A DNA stretch of 64,000 nt from Phocaeicola salanitronis DSM 18170 (GCF_000190575.1 NC_015164.1:1364001-1428000), one strand, 5' to 3'. Shown: positions 45,342 to 53,684, counted from the stretch's first letter. Notes: generated by a model from the sequence alone, not told the origin. Numbers and translations: made by a program.

Positions 45342-45652
45342 AGATACCTTTCTGTATCGGCGATATGAAAAACTGTGTCCGAGTGGAAAACGAAGAAGAA
45401 GAAAGTCAATGGCGGAAAACTATCCGACAAATCAAACGCTTGCCCGGACAAACCGCCGAAGAAAAGCTGAAAGCCATCGTGGAGCAATTGGATGAAGCAG
45501 ACTCCACGGCAAGTCTCATCGACCTCTACCGCTTGTGCGACAAAAACTTCCCTCAATTTCTGGAAGAAGCTTTAAAGCTCTACCCTCCCCTTGGAGAAGA
45601 GCGCCTCCGCTATTTAGCTTTTGATTTATTAGAAGAATGGGAACATCATTAA
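45338..45652 (+). CDS. unknown helical protein, 104 residues
   Basis: Coupled to the preceding gene by a 4-bp ATGA overlap. It is predicted mostly helical and acidic (EEKLKAIVEQLDEADSTASL, LDLYRLCDKNFPQFLEEALK-like segments near 60-80). No signal or motif. It ends the small-gene group downstream of rtcB and the nucleases. Confidence 0.55.
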   Translation: MKIPFCIGDMKNCVRVENEEEESQWRKTIRQIKRLPGQTAEEKLKAIVEQLDEADSTASLIDLYRLCDKNFPQFLEEALKLYPPLGEERLRYLAFDLLEEWEHH

Positions 45653-45707
45653 ATTTAATCAACAAAGAACAGTTAATTTCCAGCTTCCAACTATTTTTCT
45701 TCCGTAT

Positions 45708-45868
45708 TATAGTAGAACAAAATTGGTTTGCGAAAAAATCTTGATGTATTGTCATCTAAGGGAACGCACGTGAAGGATCTCGTGTACATCCACGTGGGTG
45801 CATTCGAGATGCTTCACTTCGTTCAGCATGACAAATGTTTTTTCGCATTTTATTTCTGATTGACTATA
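45708..45868. repeat. TIR element copy 2 with REP-B inside
   Basis: 161 bp with the same ends as 417-723 (TATAGTAGAACAAAATTGG at the left, TTTCTGATTGACTATA at the right). The interior is almost entirely a REP-B palindrome (45751-45832) with core ACATCCACGTGGGT. Confidence 0.65.
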
Positions 45869-45891
45869 TCACCGTTTATCGGAATATTTTG

Positions 45892-45899
45892 TACCTTTG
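45892..45899 (+). promoter_or_regulatory. fimbrillin operon -7 box
   Basis: TACCTTTG just after the TIR element. The -33 is not canonical. The leader to the first lipoprotein ATG is about 340 nt and contains a short frame and a strong hairpin. Confidence 0.55.
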
Positions 45900-45945
45900 T
45901 CCCGACTACAGGTATAGATTCATACCCAAACAAAAAAGACCGGAG

Positions 45946-46125
45946 ATGAAAACAAAGCTGTACACCCAAGGAATGTTTTCCCGCCTTTCCAGACGGGGTA
46001 ACTCTTTTGCGTGCTTTTTTTCATCCCTTTATGCAAATGTTTTAAGCATTATTAAGGTATATAATTTGCATATTATCAGCAGATTATTACCCCCCCCAAT
46101 TCCAACAGGACTTACTACGCATTGA
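45946..46125 (+). CDS. possible leader peptide, 59 residues
   Basis: Frame beginning MKTKLYTQGMFSRLSRRGNS in the leader of the fimbrillin operon, with GGAG directly before the ATG (too close for a standard ribosome site). It has no family. It might be a regulatory upstream peptide or chance. Confidence 0.25.
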   Translation: MKTKLYTQGMFSRLSRRGNSFACFFSSLYANVLSIIKVYNLHIISRLLPPPIPTGLTTH

Positions 46126-46156
46126 TAAACACGCAGATGCGTTGCTACATTGTGCC

Positions 46157-46197
46157 AGGCGGCATACGAAGCACTTCCTTGTGCCCGTATGCCGCCT
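46157..46197 (+). terminator. strong hairpin in the fimbrillin leader
   Basis: Perfect 12-bp stem AGGCGGCATACG with CGTATGCCGCCT, and an inner GCAC/GTGC pair in the loop. A T-rich stretch follows (GTTTTACGGG), not a full U-run. It ends 49 bp before the first lipoprotein gene; an attenuator or mRNA stabiliser is possible. Confidence 0.55.
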
Positions 46198-46245
46198 GTG
46201 CCGTTTTACGGGATTCATCAAAACTTAAAAACTCAAAAGCTCAAT

Positions 46246-47277
46246 ATGTTTAGAAAAAAGAACAGCAATACCTCCGACAGAAGGCTTTTCCTGTCATACG
46301 GATACAAATTCTTGTCATGTGTCCTGCCGGCATTCGGCGTTGCGGCATGCGATAGCGACCCTGTCATCGTAGAACCAGAGCCTATTCCAGAACCAGAGCC
46401 TGAACCGGAACCTGAGCCAGAGCCGGAACCTGTTCCGACAGATACAGTAAAGATCAAGGCACTCGCCATCCAGCCCGACTGGTCGGAAGCACTGGAAGAG
46501 GAACATATCCCCACGGCATACAACCTGTTCGTCGGCGATACCGCAATTGTAGCCGATGCACATACCCTATATATGTATAAAGACTCTGCTTCCACCGCGG
46601 ATTATCCCGTCCTTGCCTATAACGAGCCGGAAGGCATAAGCATCGAGGACAATACCGCCTCTATCCACAGGACAGAAGAAGGACTGCTGGAAGCCCTGCC
46701 CGGTTATCTCTTCGCCGCAGACACTACCGCAACAGTAGCTGCGGGAGATACCGCATGGATTCCCTTGCGGATGCACCGCCTCATTACCCCGGTCACCCTT
46801 ACGCTTCGCTTTACCGAAGCCATCGAAGTGAAGGAAACAAGGGCTACACTGAGCGGCTTAGTTCCTGCCATTCACTTGCCGGACGGCAAACCGGCAGAAG
46901 ACAATGCCGCACGTGCTTCTTCCGACAGAAATACCACCCTGTTCGATGTAGAGCCGTTACCCGGCGGAGAAGGCATCGTCATGCGCCTCCGTACCTTCGG
47001 CATCCTTCCGGAGCTGAAGCAAATCCTAAAAGCAACTGTCACGTTGGCGGACGGGCGCACGCTTACGTTCCAATCCGACTTGACGGACGAACTGAGCGAC
47101 CTCGAACACTTAGCCCCTATCCAACTGGAAAGCACACTGGATACGGCAAAGCCGGAAGAACCGGAACCAGAGCCGGAACCCGAACCGGAACCTGATCCAG
47201 AAATACCGATAGATGTATCGGGAAAGATTGAAGACTGGGAAACAATAACAGGAGATGACATAGAAGCAACCATGTAA
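46246..47277 (+). CDS. lipoprotein with Glu-Pro repeats, Mfa2/FimB-like
   Basis: 343 residues. The signal region ends at a lipobox-like AFGVAAC (Cys about 35). Two stretches of alternating Glu and Pro follow or close the protein (about 45-63 and about 305-325), probably rigid spacers. The middle is beta-rich (LHRLITPVTL-like, VTLTLRFTEAIEVKETRATL), like the Bacteroidales fimbrial anchor and DUF5119-type proteins. It heads the surface-protein operon. Likely outer-membrane anchored; the exact family is uncertain. Confidence 0.7.
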   Translation: MFRKKNSNTSDRRLFLSYGYKFLSCVLPAFGVAACDSDPVIVEPEPIPEPEPEPEPEPEPEPVPTDTVKIKALAIQPDWSEALEEEHIPTAYNLFVGDTAIVADAHTLYMYKDSASTADYPVLAYNEPEGISIEDNTASIHRTEEGLLEALPGYLFAADTTATVAAGDTAWIPLRMHRLITPVTLTLRFTEAIEVKETRATLSGLVPAIHLPDGKPAEDNAARASSDRNTTLFDVEPLPGGEGIVMRLRTFGILPELKQILKATVTLADGRTLTFQSDLTDELSDLEHLAPIQLESTLDTAKPEEPEPEPEPEPEPDPEIPIDVSGKIEDWETITGDDIEATM

Positions 47278-47296
47278 CCATTTAATAATAAAAGAT

Positions 47297-48238
47297 ATGA
47301 GACAAAAATACATTGCAATCAGTTTGTTGGCATGCGTCTTGACGGCATGCAGTCATAATGATGAGAATATAGTTGTAAACGACGGTCCCGTAGTGGCACA
47401 AATCACCGCAGGCATCAACTTACCGACACGTGCGTCAGGCACGACATGGGATGCCGGCGATGCCATTGGTGTTTCTACGGTAAGCACTACGGCGACAACG
47501 GGCGGCACGCATTATCTCAATATGAAGTATGTCACTACTGCCGCCGATGGTAATTTCACGCACTTTGGCGGTGAGGCTTCGGGCATCTTCTTTCAGGACG
47601 CAAGCGAAACGGTTACGTTCAGTGCCTACTACCCGTTTGACGAGGACAGCCAGGAAAGAACCACCGCAGGAACAATCAACGACGTTACGACATCAGACCA
47701 AAGTGCGCAAAAGAACTTTGACTTCATGTTCGCAACGGGTGCAACGGCAAGCAAGAACAGCCCCACTGTAAAATTCAACAACACAGATAATGGAACCACT
47801 GATGCCCGCTTCAAACACATGATGACCCGCCTTGTGCTGAACATCACGACGGACACTGGGGCTGGCTTCACAGCCGATCAAGTGGCAAGCGGTACTTATA
47901 CACTGAGTGGCATCAAGCACAGCGGTACGTTCAACACGGAGGACGGAACAGCGGAAGCGACAGGAAATGCGACAGATAATTGGGAAATAACTGACTACAT
48001 TACTTATACTAATAACATCGGAACATGCAGCCTGATACTCTATCCGCAAACAGGCGCCAGCCTGACCTTTAGTGCTACCATCGACGGACAGACCTACACG
48101 GGTACACTGACCCCTGCATTCGCTGCATCCACGTCTTACAGCTACGACATTTCCATTCAGAAGACAGGCTTGGTAATCAGTTCCGGCACAATACAGGATT
48201 GGACGAACGGTGGAGGTGATAAAATTGAAATCAACTGA
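47297..48238 (+). CDS. fimbrillin-family lipoprotein 1
   Basis: 313 residues with lipobox VLTAC (Cys18). The mature part has the Bacteroidales fimbrillin/Mfa-like pattern: ITAGINLPTRASGTTWDAGD with GDAIGVS, a FKHMMTRLVLNI motif before the second beta sandwich, and a C-terminal ISSGTIQDWTNGGGDKIEIN donor-strand-like tail. Such proteins are exported as lipoproteins, cleaved by a gingipain-like protease and polymerised. It follows the Glu-Pro lipoprotein by 19 bp. Confidence 0.88.
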   Translation: MRQKYIAISLLACVLTACSHNDENIVVNDGPVVAQITAGINLPTRASGTTWDAGDAIGVSTVSTTATTGGTHYLNMKYVTTAADGNFTHFGGEASGIFFQDASETVTFSAYYPFDEDSQERTTAGTINDVTTSDQSAQKNFDFMFATGATASKNSPTVKFNNTDNGTTDARFKHMMTRLVLNITTDTGAGFTADQVASGTYTLSGIKHSGTFNTEDGTAEATGNATDNWEITDYITYTNNIGTCSLILYPQTGASLTFSATIDGQTYTGTLTPAFAASTSYSYDISIQKTGLVISSGTIQDWTNGGGDKIEIN

Positions 48239-48371
48239 TTCCAGTGAAAAGAAACAACAGCCATCCCGTGCATCCTGCGCAAGCACGGAGATATGCCTGA
48301 ACAAAAAGGTGTAGCTGGCGGTTTCGCAGCCGCCGGTGGCACAAAGACAGAACATAAAATATATATGTAAT

Positions 48372-49343
48372 ATGAACCGACTATCAGACTTGAAACGGAT
48401 GATTCTCCTTTTGCTGGCAGGCATTCTATCTGCCTGTTCGCATGACGACCTTACCGAAACACGCCCTGAGGGAAACGGCGAGCCATTGGTGCTGACTGCT
48501 GTCATGGCGGATGCAACAACCGGCACGCGGGCGACTCCCGATAACAGTTGGGAAGGTACGGAAACCGTCATTGTAGAGGTGATAGACAATTATGACGATA
48601 CGACAACTCCCGACTGGACGCAAGCCAAGAGAGGAATTTACACAGCCGGTACCGATGGCAAACTGACCTTTACGAGCGGCACTCAATCTACTTGGCTAAG
48701 CGACAACGAGACCAAACTTGTCCGTGCCTGGCATTATGGCGACAACAGCGAAGAGCGTTCCGACTCATGGTCTGTACAAACCAACCAAACCGGCGACAAT
48801 TATGCGAAAAGCGACTTGCTTTTTGCGCAGGCAACCGTAAGCGGACGGAAGGAAATTGCCCTTAAATTCTACCATCAAGTGGCAAAAGTGGTGGTACATG
48901 TCCGCAATGTAGGTCCTGTGTACGGAAGTGATGACGTCAGTGTGACGATAGGATATATGTACAATATTGTTATGAACGGCACAGTGAGTACGGACAACAT
49001 AAGCGAGAATTATCTCAACTGGACACCGGGAAGCACAATGGAGACTATCACGGCCTACAGTCTCGGTCCAAAACCTCTTGCATCTGATGAAAACGAAACT
49101 TCCCTCGCCAGTTTTGCCGCACTCGTCATTCCGCAAACAGTGAAAAGTATGTTTTCTTATCTTGACATCAAAAATGGGCTCAGTAGCTATCCTTGTTATT
49201 CATCAACAGAAATTACTTGGGAAGCAGGCCATTCCTATACCTACGAGGTAACTATCATGAAAGAGAACAGAGTGACGGTTGATAATATCACTGTAAGCGG
49301 TTGGGACAACGGTGGCAACCATGAATTGACAACCACCGAATAA
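48372..49343 (+). CDS. fimbrillin-family lipoprotein 2
   Basis: 323 residues from ATG 48372. Lipobox ILSAC (Cys22). LVLTAVMADATTGTRATPDN corresponds to the usual start of the mature fimbrillin; IALKFYHQVAKVVVHVRNVG is the conserved middle strand, and the tail is VTVDNITVSGWDNGGNHELT. It resembles the neighbours but with low apparent identity, so this is a family of paralogues, not a recent duplication. Confidence 0.85.
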   Translation: MNRLSDLKRMILLLLAGILSACSHDDLTETRPEGNGEPLVLTAVMADATTGTRATPDNSWEGTETVIVEVIDNYDDTTTPDWTQAKRGIYTAGTDGKLTFTSGTQSTWLSDNETKLVRAWHYGDNSEERSDSWSVQTNQTGDNYAKSDLLFAQATVSGRKEIALKFYHQVAKVVVHVRNVGPVYGSDDVSVTIGYMYNIVMNGTVSTDNISENYLNWTPGSTMETITAYSLGPKPLASDENETSLASFAALVIPQTVKSMFSYLDIKNGLSSYPCYSSTEITWEAGHSYTYEVTIMKENRVTVDNITVSGWDNGGNHELTTTE

Positions 49344-49414
49344 ACATTCAAATGGAAAGAAGCAAGCAAGAGAACATATAAACCTAAGTTCAACCCTAAA
49401 AACTGAACAGAAAT

Positions 49415-50260
49415 ATGATAATGAACAAGACATTGATAAAAGCCCTTTGGCTGGCGGCTTTCGTGCCCCTCTTCGCGGCGTGCAGCAGCGAGGAAGACAG
49501 CCTTGTGCCGAGTGGAGAGCCGCAAGAGGTGCAGGTGAGCATTGACACACGTGCCACTACTGACGGAGATACGTGGACATGGGAAAATAATGATGTGATT
49601 GGGCTGAATGTAACAGGATATAACGGAACATCGTCTTCCTATACGTTGACCTATAATGCACAGAAAAGAAGCTGGACACGATCAGAGCCTATCATTGTTA
49701 CGCTGCCCGGCACTATCACAGCATGGTATCCGGGAGGAATAGGTACATCCGCGAACTCTTTCACCATTCCCGAAAACCAAACTACCAGCGGAAACTTATG
49801 CAAAGCGGATTTCATGACATACAGCGGCGATTTAATCAGCACTACGCCCAGCGTGACATTGGAGCACCGCCTGAGCAAAGTCATCGTCACCATTTCCGAT
49901 TGGACTGATTACGGGGAAACGATGCCGGAAGTTAAGGACTTTTTCATCCAAACAAAGGAAAGCATTACCGTAAACGGCAGTACCGTAACAGGCGATGGGA
50001 ACACGATAGATATCTTTCCGCTGCAAGATGAAGCGGCTCATTCTTACACCGCCATTGTCGCCCCTAATGCCGGCTTCAACATTACGCTGGTTGTGGCCGG
50101 CAAGGATAAGACCGCCAGCTATACAGGCTCGTTGGCGAGCGGCAATGCTTATTCATTCAACCTTACTTTGAAAGATACCAATGCCCTCGACACCCGTTCC
50201 GCCGGTACATCGGACTGCGAGCTGGAACTGGTGGAGGTGAGGAATATAAATGAGAAATAA
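49415..50260 (+). CDS. fimbrillin-family lipoprotein 3
   Basis: 281 residues. Lipobox LFAAC (Cys23). VQVSIDTRATTDGDTWTWEN and NDVIGLNVTGYNG match the N-terminal fimbrillin unit; SVTLEHRLSKVIVTISDWTD is the middle motif. The C-terminal tail lacks the W-NGG motif of the two upstream paralogues and ends CELELVEVRNINEK. The last gene of the operon, followed at once by GGGGTAT repeats. Confidence 0.85.
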   Translation: MIMNKTLIKALWLAAFVPLFAACSSEEDSLVPSGEPQEVQVSIDTRATTDGDTWTWENNDVIGLNVTGYNGTSSSYTLTYNAQKRSWTRSEPIIVTLPGTITAWYPGGIGTSANSFTIPENQTTSGNLCKADFMTYSGDLISTTPSVTLEHRLSKVIVTISDWTDYGETMPEVKDFFIQTKESITVNGSTVTGDGNTIDIFPLQDEAAHSYTAIVAPNAGFNITLVVAGKDKTASYTGSLASGNAYSFNLTLKDTNALDTRSAGTSDCELELVEVRNINEK

Positions 50261-50326
50261 TACCCCATGCAAGGGGTATCACAACACCCCATGCATGGGG
50301 TACCTGAAGGGGTCATGCATGGGGTA
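50260..50326. repeat. GGGGTAT palindromic cluster
   Basis: ATACCCCATGCAAGGGGTAT (50260-50279), CCCCATGCATGGGG (50287-50300, perfect palindrome) and GGGGTCATGCATGGGGTA (50309-50326): three copies of CATGCAwGGGGTA about 23-24 bp apart directly after the last fimbrillin stop. Regular phasing suggests a protein-binding array or hairpin terminator. Confidence 0.6.
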
Positions 50327-50365
50327 TAGCAAACCATATTTATAAACCTAAAAAACGAAAGTAGT

Positions 50366-50458
50366 ATGTTGGATTTTGAAGTGAAATCAAAGGTTCAGCC
50401 CGTAGGCGAACGCAAGGGGCAGGCAGTGTATTATGCATTCGTCCCGGCTGATTTATAA
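50366..50458 (+). pseudogene. HU-like DNA-binding protein remnant
   Basis: 30 codons, MLDFEVKSKVQPVGERKGQA then VYYAFVPADL and a stop. This matches the N-terminus of the Bacteroidetes HU-like DNA-binding proteins (about 120-180 residues), and the rest is missing. No homologous continuation is seen in another frame up to 50640. Confidence 0.55.
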
Positions 50459-50614
50459 TCCGCCATTCTAAAGCAATAGCATTCTTTGCAAAACAACGGC
50501 TGCGCCTCGGCATAATGGTTCAAGCAAGCTTGGCAGATTCTGTCTTCGGCTTGTGCGTTCTTCAACTAAATTGGAATAGAAACGGAAGAAAACAAGCAGT
50601 TCATCGACAAAAGA

Positions 50615-50646
50615 TTTGGTCAGACGTGACTAATTCGTTACCTTTG
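50615..50646 (+). promoter_or_regulatory. toxin-antitoxin promoter
   Basis: TTTG (50615-50618), 20-bp spacer, TACCTTTG (50639-50646), 14 bp before the toxin ATG. Confidence 0.75.
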
Positions 50647-50660
50647 CAGCATAATTCAAG

Positions 50661-50998
50661 ATGGATATGAAACGGAATCTGATATTGTCGCCTGCGTTCA
50701 AGGAATTTGAGCAAAGCGCTAATCCCAGCACACGCGAGAAATTGCGCTATGCTTATCCATATTGGAAACGGTCTGTCCGGTACCTGTCAAATTTGTCAAG
50801 AAACTGGTCGGGACAGATTTCTTCGAACTGCGGGTGTCCGTGGACAACGAGATACGGGTTATCCTATTTGCCGTGGACAACGACAACATCAATCTGGCGA
50901 CAAACGTTATCCTGCTGAACGGCTTTGTAAAGAAAAGCACCAAGGATTACGACAAGGAAATAACAAAGGCTATTAACATTTTAAGGAACTTGCTATGA
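50661..50998 (+). pseudogene. HigB/RelE-type toxin gene with frameshift
   Basis: Frame 1 gives MDMKRNLILSPAFKEFEQSA and STREKLRYAY; from about 50755 the family sequence continues in another frame (ETVCPVPVKFVKKLVGTDFF, ELRVSVDNEIRVILFAVDND, then VILLNGFVKKSTKDYDKEIT). Together they form a full RelE-like mRNA interferase of about 112 residues, but a one-base length change near 50755-50762 splits it. It overlaps the antitoxin start by ATGA. Either the toxin is dead, or expression needs ribosomal slippage, or there is a sequencing error. Confidence 0.75.
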
Positions 50999-51357
50999 CA
51001 ACGACGAACAACAGACTGACAGCGGAAGAATTAAAGAAACTTCGCCAGATGGACTTCGGCAAGAAGCCCGGTTTCGAGACGGCGGAAAACATGCTGGCAC
51101 GCGAAGTAGGCGAGGAGGGAAGTCCGGAACGCGATGAGTTCAACGCCAAGGCACTGGCATGGTACTATGGTGAAGTGCTGCGCGACCGCCGCAAGGCACT
51201 CGGCATCACCCAAAAAGAACTGGCGGAGCGCATCGGGCGCGACCGTTCCTACATCAGCCGTCTGGAGAAAGGCGAAACCGACCTGCAACTATCCTCCTTC
51301 ATCCGCATCGCCACAGCCTTGGGCATCATGCTTAGGCTCGATGTAAACCTGATTTGA
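50995..51357 (+). CDS. HigA-type antitoxin, XRE helix-turn-helix
   Basis: 120 residues. The C-terminal XRE domain is clear (LRDRRKALGITQKELAERIG, DRSYISRLEKGETDLQLSSF, IRIATALGIMLRLD). The N-terminal part (FGKKPGFETAENMLAREVGE) is the toxin-binding and linker region. It overlaps the toxin stop by 4 bp; toxin-first order is typical for higBA. It probably represses the shared promoter at 50615-50646. Confidence 0.88.
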   Translation: MTTTNNRLTAEELKKLRQMDFGKKPGFETAENMLAREVGEEGSPERDEFNAKALAWYYGEVLRDRRKALGITQKELAERIGRDRSYISRLEKGETDLQLSSFIRIATALGIMLRLDVNLI

Positions 51358-51420
51358 GACAAAGCCTGCCACGATTCTTGCTTCGCACAGCGTACCGGGC
51401 AGGACTTTTACATTTTCCCC

Positions 51421-51855
51421 TCACCGGCGTTTCCGGAAAAACGCCGTCATCAAGCCGGCGCACTCGTCTTTCAAGACACCCGAAACCACTTCGGTCTTCG
51501 GATGCAGCGCCGCAGGCGCATAACGCATATACCCGCGCTTCTCGTCTCCGGCACCGAACACCAGCTTGCCCAATTGCGCCCACGCTATGGCTCCGGCACA
51601 CATCACACACGGCTCTACCGTCACATAAAGCGTACAATCATTCAGATACTTGGCTCCCAACGCATTGGCTGCAGCCGTAATGGCCTGCATCTCGGCATGC
51701 GCCGTCACATCGTTCAAGGTTTCGGTCAAGTTGTGCGCACGGGCAATGATACGGCCTTGGCATACCACCACCGCACCTACGGGCACTTCTCCCCTTGCCG
51801 ATGCTTTCTCTGCCTCAGCCAACGCCTGCTTCATGTAAAACGTATCGTCTGCCAT
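51421..51855 (-). CDS. tadA: tRNA-specific adenosine deaminase
   Basis: 144 residues from MADDTFYMKQALAEAEKASA at 51855; a longer reading overlaps the small upstream gene. The zinc-site motifs of the cytidine-deaminase fold are VTAHAEMQAITAA (His and catalytic Glu) and VEPCVMCAGAIAW (two Cys). It converts adenosine 34 to inosine in tRNA-Arg(ACG). It lies 5 bp after the small helical gene. Confidence 0.95.
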   Translation of the reverse strand: MADDTFYMKQALAEAEKASARGEVPVGAVVVCQGRIIARAHNLTETLNDVTAHAEMQAITAAANALGAKYLNDCTLYVTVEPCVMCAGAIAWAQLGKLVFGAGDEKRGYMRYAPAALHPKTEVVSGVLKDECAGLMTAFFRKRR

Positions 51856-51860
51856 ATCTG

Positions 51861-52097
51861 TCACCTCCGCATATCGTGTTCCTTGAATAAAGTGGGGTAA
51901 TCCTCCTCCATTTTCTGATGAATGAATGTCAGGACCGTTTCCCTGAACCAACGCGCCTTGTTGGTTATCTGATAATGTTTCAGATAACGGTCGATAATCT
52001 GTGCTTCCTCTTCACTGAGCAAACATACCATCCGCCGCTTCCGCGGAGGAGCCGAGGAAGGCACTTTCTTTCTTTTTTTCCCTTTATTCATCATCAT
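51861..52097 (-). CDS. small basic DNA-binding-like protein
   Basis: Up to 78 residues; three consecutive ATGs (52097, 52094, 52091) give nearly the same protein. A lysine-rich head (MNKGKKRKKVPSSAPPRKRR) precedes a helical part (LLSEEEAQIIDRYLKHYQIT, KARWFRETVLTFIHQKMEED) with a ribbon-helix-helix or MobC-like feel. It lies 5 bp upstream of tadA and is probably co-transcribed. The function is not known. Confidence 0.6.
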   Translation of the reverse strand: MMMNKGKKRKKVPSSAPPRKRRMVCLLSEEEAQIIDRYLKHYQITNKARWFRETVLTFIHQKMEEDYPTLFKEHDMRR

Positions 52098-52172
52098 GCG
52101 TACAAAATTAACGCATTTTCTTCATTTGCAAAACAGATGCGGATTAAAATTTAATTTGATTCCGAAACATCC

Positions 52173-52257
52173 CATGTAGGGGCGTATCGCATACGCCCGA
52201 AAACATCCACGTGGATTAGTTGACGCATTCGGGCGTATGCGATACGCCCCTACATGG
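52173..52257. repeat. REP-A palindrome, intact copy
   Basis: Arms CATGTAGGGGCGTATCGCAT and the exact inverse at the right end, with core ACATCCACGTGGATTAG. Copies at 60832-60911 and 62518-62598, decayed at 1301-1380. Confidence 0.8.
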
Positions 52258-52279
52258 CAATTGGGTAAAGGATATTCAT

Positions 52280-52486
52280 TATAGTCAATCAGAAATGGAT
52301 TGCGAAAAATCCGTTAATCCTTTATATTGAACACAGAGGCACGAAGAAATAAATATATAGAGAAGGTAAAGACCATAGAGCCAGACTTTTACTCTGTGAA
52401 CTCTGTTCTCTCAAAAAATAAAGCTCTGTGTCTTTGTGTCTCTGTGTTCCATTCCATTTTTCGCAAACCAATTTTGTTTTACTATA
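52280..52486. repeat. TIR element copy 3
   Basis: 207 bp, TATAGTCAATCAGAAATGG at the left and the inverse of TATAGTAAAACAAAATTGG at the right. The interior is a CACAGAG-word hairpin (AACACAGAGGCACGAAG with CTTTGTGTCTCTGTGTT). Nearly identical to 60584-60791. Confidence 0.7.
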
Positions 52487-52525
52487 AAATTTAAACAGGC
52501 TTAAAGGAAATATCATAAGATTGTG

Positions 52526-52533
52526 TACCTTTG
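52526..52533 (+). promoter_or_regulatory. -7 box of yraN
   Basis: TACCTTTG, 18 bp before the ATG at 52552; it excludes the upstream in-frame start. Confidence 0.65.
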
Positions 52534-52551
52534 CACGCAAAAAAGAACAAG

Positions 52552-52917
52552 ATGGCAGAACATAACGAGCTTGGGAAAGAAGGCGAAGAAGAAGCGGCAC
52601 GTTACCTCACCGGACAAGGCTATCACATCCTGCACCGCAATTGGCGGAGAGGAAGGAATGAGCTTGACATTGTGGCGGCTAAAGATAACCAGCTGATTTT
52701 CGTAGAAGTCAAGACACGGCGAAACGAAGCATACGGACATCCCGAAGATGCCGTAACCAACCGCAAGATACGCACATTGGTATCGCTTGCCGACGCGTAC
52801 ATCAACAAGTTCAGGCTCGACCTTCCCGTGCGTTTCGATATCATCACCGTTGTAGGCAATGAGCCGCCTTTCCATATCGAACACATCGAAGAAGCGTTTC
52901 TGCCTCCTATTTGGTAA
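52552..52917 (+). CDS. YraN/UPF0102 nuclease-fold protein
   Basis: 121 residues. MAEHNELGKEGEEEAARYLT, then RNWRRGRNELDIVAAKDNQL and IFVEVKTRRNEAYGHPEDAV; D and E-V-K give the PD-(D/E)XK core of the UPF0102 family, which has suspected nucleic-acid processing roles. It lies 18 bp before birA and shares the promoter at 52526. Confidence 0.9.
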   Translation: MAEHNELGKEGEEEAARYLTGQGYHILHRNWRRGRNELDIVAAKDNQLIFVEVKTRRNEAYGHPEDAVTNRKIRTLVSLADAYINKFRLDLPVRFDIITVVGNEPPFHIEHIEEAFLPPIW

Positions 52918-52935
52918 AACATTGAACACAAAGAC

Positions 52936-53676
52936 ATGATGAACTATCCAGAGCCTATTTTCCTGCCGGAGACCACTTCCACCAATACCTATCTTGCCGG
53001 TTTATGCGACCGTGCCCCCCAACCGGAACTGACGTGCGTATATACTTCGTACCAAACATCCGGACGCGGACAACGGGAAAACAGCTGGGAATCGGAACCG
53101 GGAGCGAACCTGTTGTTCAGCTTCGTGACCTATCCCACATGTTTAGAAGCCGGACGCCAGTTCCTCCTTTCGCAAATCACGGCGCTCGCCCTTGCCAACG
53201 TGCTTTCAGCGTACACCGAAGACATCCGCATCAAATGGCCCAATGACATTTATTGGAAAGACAAAAAGATATGCGGCACCCTGATTGAAAACGACCTGAC
53301 AGGCACAAGCATTAGCCGGTCCATCTCGGGCACAGGCGTCAACCTGAACCAAAAGCGATTCTTGAGCGATGCGCCCAATCCGGTATCGCTTACGCAAATC
53401 ACCGGACAGACTTATTCCCCTGCCGATATTCTGCATCAGGTAATGCAGCGCATTGGCGGGTACTACCGCCTATTGCAAAACGGACAGACCTCCGAAATAG
53501 CCGAACGCTATAAACAAATGTTATACCGCAAAGAAGGATTTTATGCATACCGTGACCAAGAAGGAAGTTTCCTTGCCCGCATTCTCGACATCGAGCCTTC
53601 CGGCAGACTGGTTCTGGAAGATGCAAACGGGAAATGCCGTAAATACCTGTTCAAGGAAGTCGTTTTCGAGCTTTAA
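52936..53676 (+). CDS. birA: biotin--[acetyl-CoA-carboxylase] ligase
   Basis: 246 residues, catalytic part only: there is no N-terminal HTH, so it does not act as a repressor. Motifs: ETTSTNTYLA, the biotinyl-AMP loop SGRGQRENSWESEPGANLLF, IKWPNDIYWKDKKICGTLIE and GTGVNLNQ. The C-terminal beta domain ends KCRKYLFKEVVFEL. It attaches biotin to the carrier domain of carboxylases. The second ATG is equally usable. Confidence 0.93.
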   Translation: MMNYPEPIFLPETTSTNTYLAGLCDRAPQPELTCVYTSYQTSGRGQRENSWESEPGANLLFSFVTYPTCLEAGRQFLLSQITALALANVLSAYTEDIRIKWPNDIYWKDKKICGTLIENDLTGTSISRSISGTGVNLNQKRFLSDAPNPVSLTQITGQTYSPADILHQVMQRIGGYYRLLQNGQTSEIAERYKQMLYRKEGFYAYRDQEGSFLARILDIEPSGRLVLEDANGKCRKYLFKEVVFEL

Positions 53677-53684
53677 GTATAATA

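Larger units (their letters stand above)
52098..52551. other. repeat-filled intergenic stretch
   Basis: No gene. It consists of a REP-A palindrome (52173-52257), a TIR element (52280-52486) and, directly behind it, AAATTTAAACAGGCTTA (about 52487-52503), a leftover MITE-B end. The yraN promoter follows. Confidence 0.6.

Noticed and set aside
50149..50337. Leftward frame with repeated TPCMG motifs over the GGGGTAT cluster
   Set aside because: The peptide repeat is a by-product of the DNA repeats, and no start signal supports it.
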